From Bacteroidota bacterium (GTDB lineage Bacteria > Bacteroidota > Bacteroidia > Flavobacteriales > Weeksellaceae): a stretch of 64,000 nucleotides of DNA. The DNA lies in assembly GCA_018266955.1 (NCBI GenBank), contig JAFDZI010000039.1:48000-111999 (forward strand). The letters are read 5' to 3'. Of the stretch, positions 61,635-64,000 are shown piece by piece. How positions within the stretch are numbered: position 1 is the first letter of the stretch; each line of letters begins with the position of its first letter. A program made the position numbers and the translations under genes. Under the pieces are notes generated by a model. It searched no databases. It was given only the letters and a program-made list of their open reading frames with translations, and was not told the origin of the DNA.

Positions 61635-61797
61635 CATTGCCATTAACTAATCTTATAGCAAACAATTAATAAACATCGACTCGAATAAAAAAAATAAAAA
61701 AATGGAGAAAATGACCAATGAAGATAGGCGATTGACTTCGTCGAACCACTTCGTTAGGTTTCCATTTGACAAATAAAAACAATAAATATCTACAAAT
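61635..61797 (+). repeat. Leader repeat, copy B (matches 37774-37891)
   Basis: Shared blocks in order are CCATTAAC, CGATTGACTTCGT, GAAC, ACTTCGTTA and AACAATAAATATCTAC before the ATG. The gap between blocks is longer than in copy A. It is the only content of the 256-bp interval before the NIF3-like gene. Confidence 0.6.
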
Positions 61798-62893
61798 GAA
61801 ACTAAAAGAAATAATTTCTACAATAGAGAAGCGACTTCCAAAGCAACAGGCGGAGGATTTTGATAATGTAGGCCTACTTTGTGGCAATCCTGAACGGGAA
61901 ATTACGGGAATGTTGGTCTGCCATGATGCGCTGGAAATAGTTGTGGATGAGGCAATCCACCAAAACTTAAATTTAATTGTTTGCTTTCATCCGATTATTT
62001 TTTCGGGTTTAAAATCGCTCACAGGGAAAAATTATGTAGAAAAAGCTGTATTAAAAGCAATTGAAAATAAAATTGCCATTTATGCCATTCATACCACTTG
62101 GGACAACGATTATTTGGGAGTCAATCATGGGATTTGTCAAGCTTTAGGCTTAAAAAATACCAAAATACTCATGCCCAAAACTTCATTTTTGGAACAAATG
62201 ATAGTATATGTACCTCAAGAATTTGCCCAAAAAGTTCAGGAATCGGTTTTTGCTGCAGGTGCTGGTAATATTGGTTTTTACGATGAGTGCAGCTTTTCGG
62301 TTAGTGGACAAGGAAGTTTCCGACCGATGGAAGGAAGTTCGCCCTTTAGTGGGGTGCACGGCAAGCGAACGGTTGCAGATGAGGTTGCCCTTTCGGTAAT
62401 CTATGAAAAATTTAAAAGAAATAGAATTTTGCATGCCGCAAAAACTGCCCATCCTTATGAGGAAGTAGCGTACCAGATCTATGCATTAGAAAACGAAAAT
62501 CAGTATTTAGGACTCGGTAGGTATGGGGAGTTTGTGGAAGCGATGGAAGAGGAGGATTTTTTGAATCTTTTGAAAAATTGTTTTCAACTAAAGGTAATTC
62601 GGCATTCCTCTCTTTTAAATAAAAAAATTAAAACCGTAGGTGTTTTGGGCGGTAGCGGAGCCAGTGGAATAAAAACAGCCTTGGCATTGCAGTGTGATGC
62701 CTATGTTACGGGTGATGTTAAATACCACGACTTTTTTTCGGCAGAAGAAAAGATGCTTATTTGCGACATTGGCCATTTTGAATCCGAACGATTTGTTGTA
62801 CAACAATTATTTGAAATTTTATCAGAAAAATTTCCTAACTTTGCAATCTTGAAAACAAAGGAAAATACCAATCCCGTAAATTATTTTTTATAA
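61796..62893 (+). CDS. NIF3-like dinuclear metal-centre protein (YbgI/YqfO family)
   Basis: The ATG at 61796 gives 365 residues. Conserved metal-binding parts are CFHPIIFSGLKSL (about 62-74), AIHTTWDNDYLGVNHGI (about 100-116) and the C-terminal GDVKYHDFFSAEEKMLICDIGHFESE (about 313-338). The YqfO-type middle domain (about 130-240) contains AAKTAHPYEEVAYQI. The family is widespread; GTP-cyclohydrolase-like and tRNA-related roles have been suggested, but none is settled. The coiled-coil protein gene follows 3 bp after the stop, a conserved pair. Confidence 0.92.
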   Translation: MKLKEIISTIEKRLPKQQAEDFDNVGLLCGNPEREITGMLVCHDALEIVVDEAIHQNLNLIVCFHPIIFSGLKSLTGKNYVEKAVLKAIENKIAIYAIHTTWDNDYLGVNHGICQALGLKNTKILMPKTSFLEQMIVYVPQEFAQKVQESVFAAGAGNIGFYDECSFSVSGQGSFRPMEGSSPFSGVHGKRTVADEVALSVIYEKFKRNRILHAAKTAHPYEEVAYQIYALENENQYLGLGRYGEFVEAMEEEDFLNLLKNCFQLKVIRHSSLLNKKIKTVGVLGGSGASGIKTALALQCDAYVTGDVKYHDFFSAEEKMLICDIGHFESERFVVQQLFEILSEKFPNFAILKTKENTNPVNYFL

Positions 62894-62896
62894 AAT

Positions 62897-63676
62897 ATGG
62901 CAAAAAAAACTTTAGAAATTTCTGTCGAAGAAAAATTAAGAGCATTATACGATCTTCAAATTATCGATTCAAGATTGGATGAAATCCGCAATACTAGAGG
63001 AGAATTGCCAATAGAAGTAGAGGATTTGGAAATAGAAATCGAAGGTCTTGAAAAAAGAACAGAAAAATTTCTGTCCGAAATAAAGCAACAAGATGATGAA
63101 ATTAAATCGAAGAATGAAATCATCAACCATGCGAAAGCTTTAATCGAAAAATATAAAGGCCAGCAAGATAATGTTAGAAATAACAAAGAATTTGAAGCTT
63201 TAGGAAAAGAAATTGAATACCAAGAACTGGAAATTCAATTGGCTGAAAAAAGAATTAAAGAGTACGGTGCTAAAATAGAGCATAAAAAAGAGGCATTAGA
63301 TGAACTTAATTCGAAAATTGAAGGTTTAAGAGAGCATTTAAACTTTAAGAAAAACGAATTGGATGGGCTAATTTCTGAAACCCAAAAAGAAGAAGAATTC
63401 TTGTTGGAAAAATCTAAAGAATTCAGTGCAAAAATTGACGAAAGATTATTCAATTCTTACACAAGAATCAGAACAAATTCATCCAATGGACTTGCTGTTG
63501 TAGGATTAGAAAGAGGAGCTCCAAAAGGGTCTTTCTTTACCTTGCCACCACAAAAACAAATGGAAATTGCCCAAAGAAAAAAAATCATCATAGATGAACA
63601 TTCTGGGAAAATCCTTGTTGATGATGAATTGGTAGTAGAGGAGGATCAAAAAATGCAAGAAATTATTAAGTTTTAA
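62897..63676 (+). CDS. Coiled-coil 'zinc ribbon' family protein that has lost its zinc ligands
   Basis: The 259-residue protein is a long antiparallel coiled coil (about 10-180), with ALYDLQIIDSRLDEIRN and NNKEFEALGKEIEYQELEIQ. It ends in the zf-RING_7-like domain. Related proteins have two CxxC pairs there (RGACGGCF ... VCEYCGRIL). Here the sequence reads RGAPKGSFFTLPPQ and IIDEHSGKILVDDEL, so all four Cys are replaced while the fold-defining residues remain. The family neighbours NIF3 genes throughout the Bacteroidota, suggesting shared function; the role is unknown. Confidence 0.88.
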   Translation: MAKKTLEISVEEKLRALYDLQIIDSRLDEIRNTRGELPIEVEDLEIEIEGLEKRTEKFLSEIKQQDDEIKSKNEIINHAKALIEKYKGQQDNVRNNKEFEALGKEIEYQELEIQLAEKRIKEYGAKIEHKKEALDELNSKIEGLREHLNFKKNELDGLISETQKEEEFLLEKSKEFSAKIDERLFNSYTRIRTNSSNGLAVVGLERGAPKGSFFTLPPQKQMEIAQRKKIIIDEHSGKILVDDELVVEEDQKMQEIIKF

Positions 63677-63859
63677 GTTGTTTTTAAGCCGTATTTAATT
63701 TGAACGGCGGATCAAACAATTTTTACAAAACTTAATTTTGATGCTCACTTCTTATTTTTGATTTATACCGTCGTATCTTCAATCAAGAATAGAGAATCAC
63801 AACTCAAAATAGCAAAATAATTATTTAGCAATAATATTTATTCGAACGCTTAAAAAGAA

Positions 63860-63882
63860 AATCCGGATTAATTCCGGATTTT
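63860..63882. terminator. Terminator after the coiled-coil gene, overlapping the end of a leftward gene
   Basis: AATCCGGATTAATTCCGGATT folds into a perfect stem, with AAA before it and T-run after. It lies about 185 bp after the stop at 63676; the interval between is gene-free. Confidence 0.75.
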
Positions 63883-64000
63883 TTTACCGTGTTTTTCATG
63901 GTTAAAAACAGTTATTTTCCCGTTTATTTTCTTTTTAGCAATTTCTACCTTTGGACTAGAATTTTTTTCAAAAAACGGTAGTGTTCTAAAAAGTGTGTAT
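63868..64000 (-). CDS. C-terminal end of an unidentified gene entering from the right edge
   Basis: A reverse-strand frame open from the window edge ends at TAA 63868-63870. It encodes 43 residues reading YTLFRTLPFFEKNSSP, then a Lys-rich stretch, KITVFNHEKHGKKIRN. Composition is protein-like and a bidirectional terminator overlaps the stop, but there is too little sequence to name it. Confidence 0.4.
   Translation of the reverse strand, partial: YTLFRTLPFFEKNSSPKVEIAKKKINGKITVFNHEKHGKKIRN

Overview
The window looks like a chromosomal segment of a low-GC (AT-rich) member of the Bacteroidota, most likely order Flavobacteriales and probably the Weeksellaceae (Chryseobacterium-like). The reasons are the DUF4290-murA pair, a PorV/PorQ-type outer-membrane protein, DUF4136 and DUF4403 proteins, the L-lysine 6-aminotransferase / P6C dehydrogenase pair, secreted proteins ending in a 'GM.V.D....Y.G..W' module, and the near absence of Shine-Dalgarno sites. 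This placement is inference from gene content, not from an rRNA.

Layout. (1) 1-4.66 kb: core genes pssA (cut by the window edge), murA, DUF4290 and dnaK. (2) 4.66-34.56 kb: an integrated, probably mobilizable element of about 29.8 kb. It is bounded by two 35-bp, 31/35 identical copies of a hairpin, one of which is the dnaK terminator. From the left it carries a Zn-finger/HTH protein, a tyrosine integrase, a membrane protein, an excisionase-like HTH protein, a VirE-type ATPase, an iteron-like cluster, a Toprim primase-like protein, four tandem palindromes and a MobV relaxase. Cargo follows: a tight defence operon (XRE regulator, PLD-SNF2 helicase, DUF1016 nuclease, Eco57I-type methylase, DUF262 protein cut by an IS481 element); a broken membrane AraC regulator; a giant secreted Cys-rich protein with its partner; an RteC remnant ending in palindromic tandem repeats; a cold-shock protein against an IS982 remnant; and a three-gene hipB/hipS/hipT-like toxin-antitoxin locus. 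(3) 34.6-56.8 kb: core genes again, namely glucosaminidase/LysM, ACC deaminase family, lysine catabolism, K+ channel, tRNA-Cys, folB, nadA, gmk, yicC, miaA, thioredoxin-like, PorV-like, EamA and acyl-CoA carboxylase. (4) 56.8-61.5 kb: a second restriction-modification locus. (5) 61.5-64 kb: NIF3-like protein, a coiled-coil protein with lost zinc ligands, and the end of a gene entering from the right.

Most unusual point. Both defence loci have been invaded by palindromic DNA without losing their reading frames. In the second locus a Type ISP/IIG enzyme is split in two by a DUF1016 nuclease gene. Its specificity half also contains an in-frame DUF559 (Vsr-like) endonuclease module flanked by inverted copies of a REP-like double hairpin, with another copy further downstream. 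In the first locus the DUF1016 gene holds two 19-bp palindromes that are reverse complements of each other. A related hairpin family ends the RteC remnant. I propose, as inference, that the DUF559 gene plus its REP-like hairpins is a small selfish cassette, and that DUF1016 genes insert into or travel with restriction systems in a similar way.
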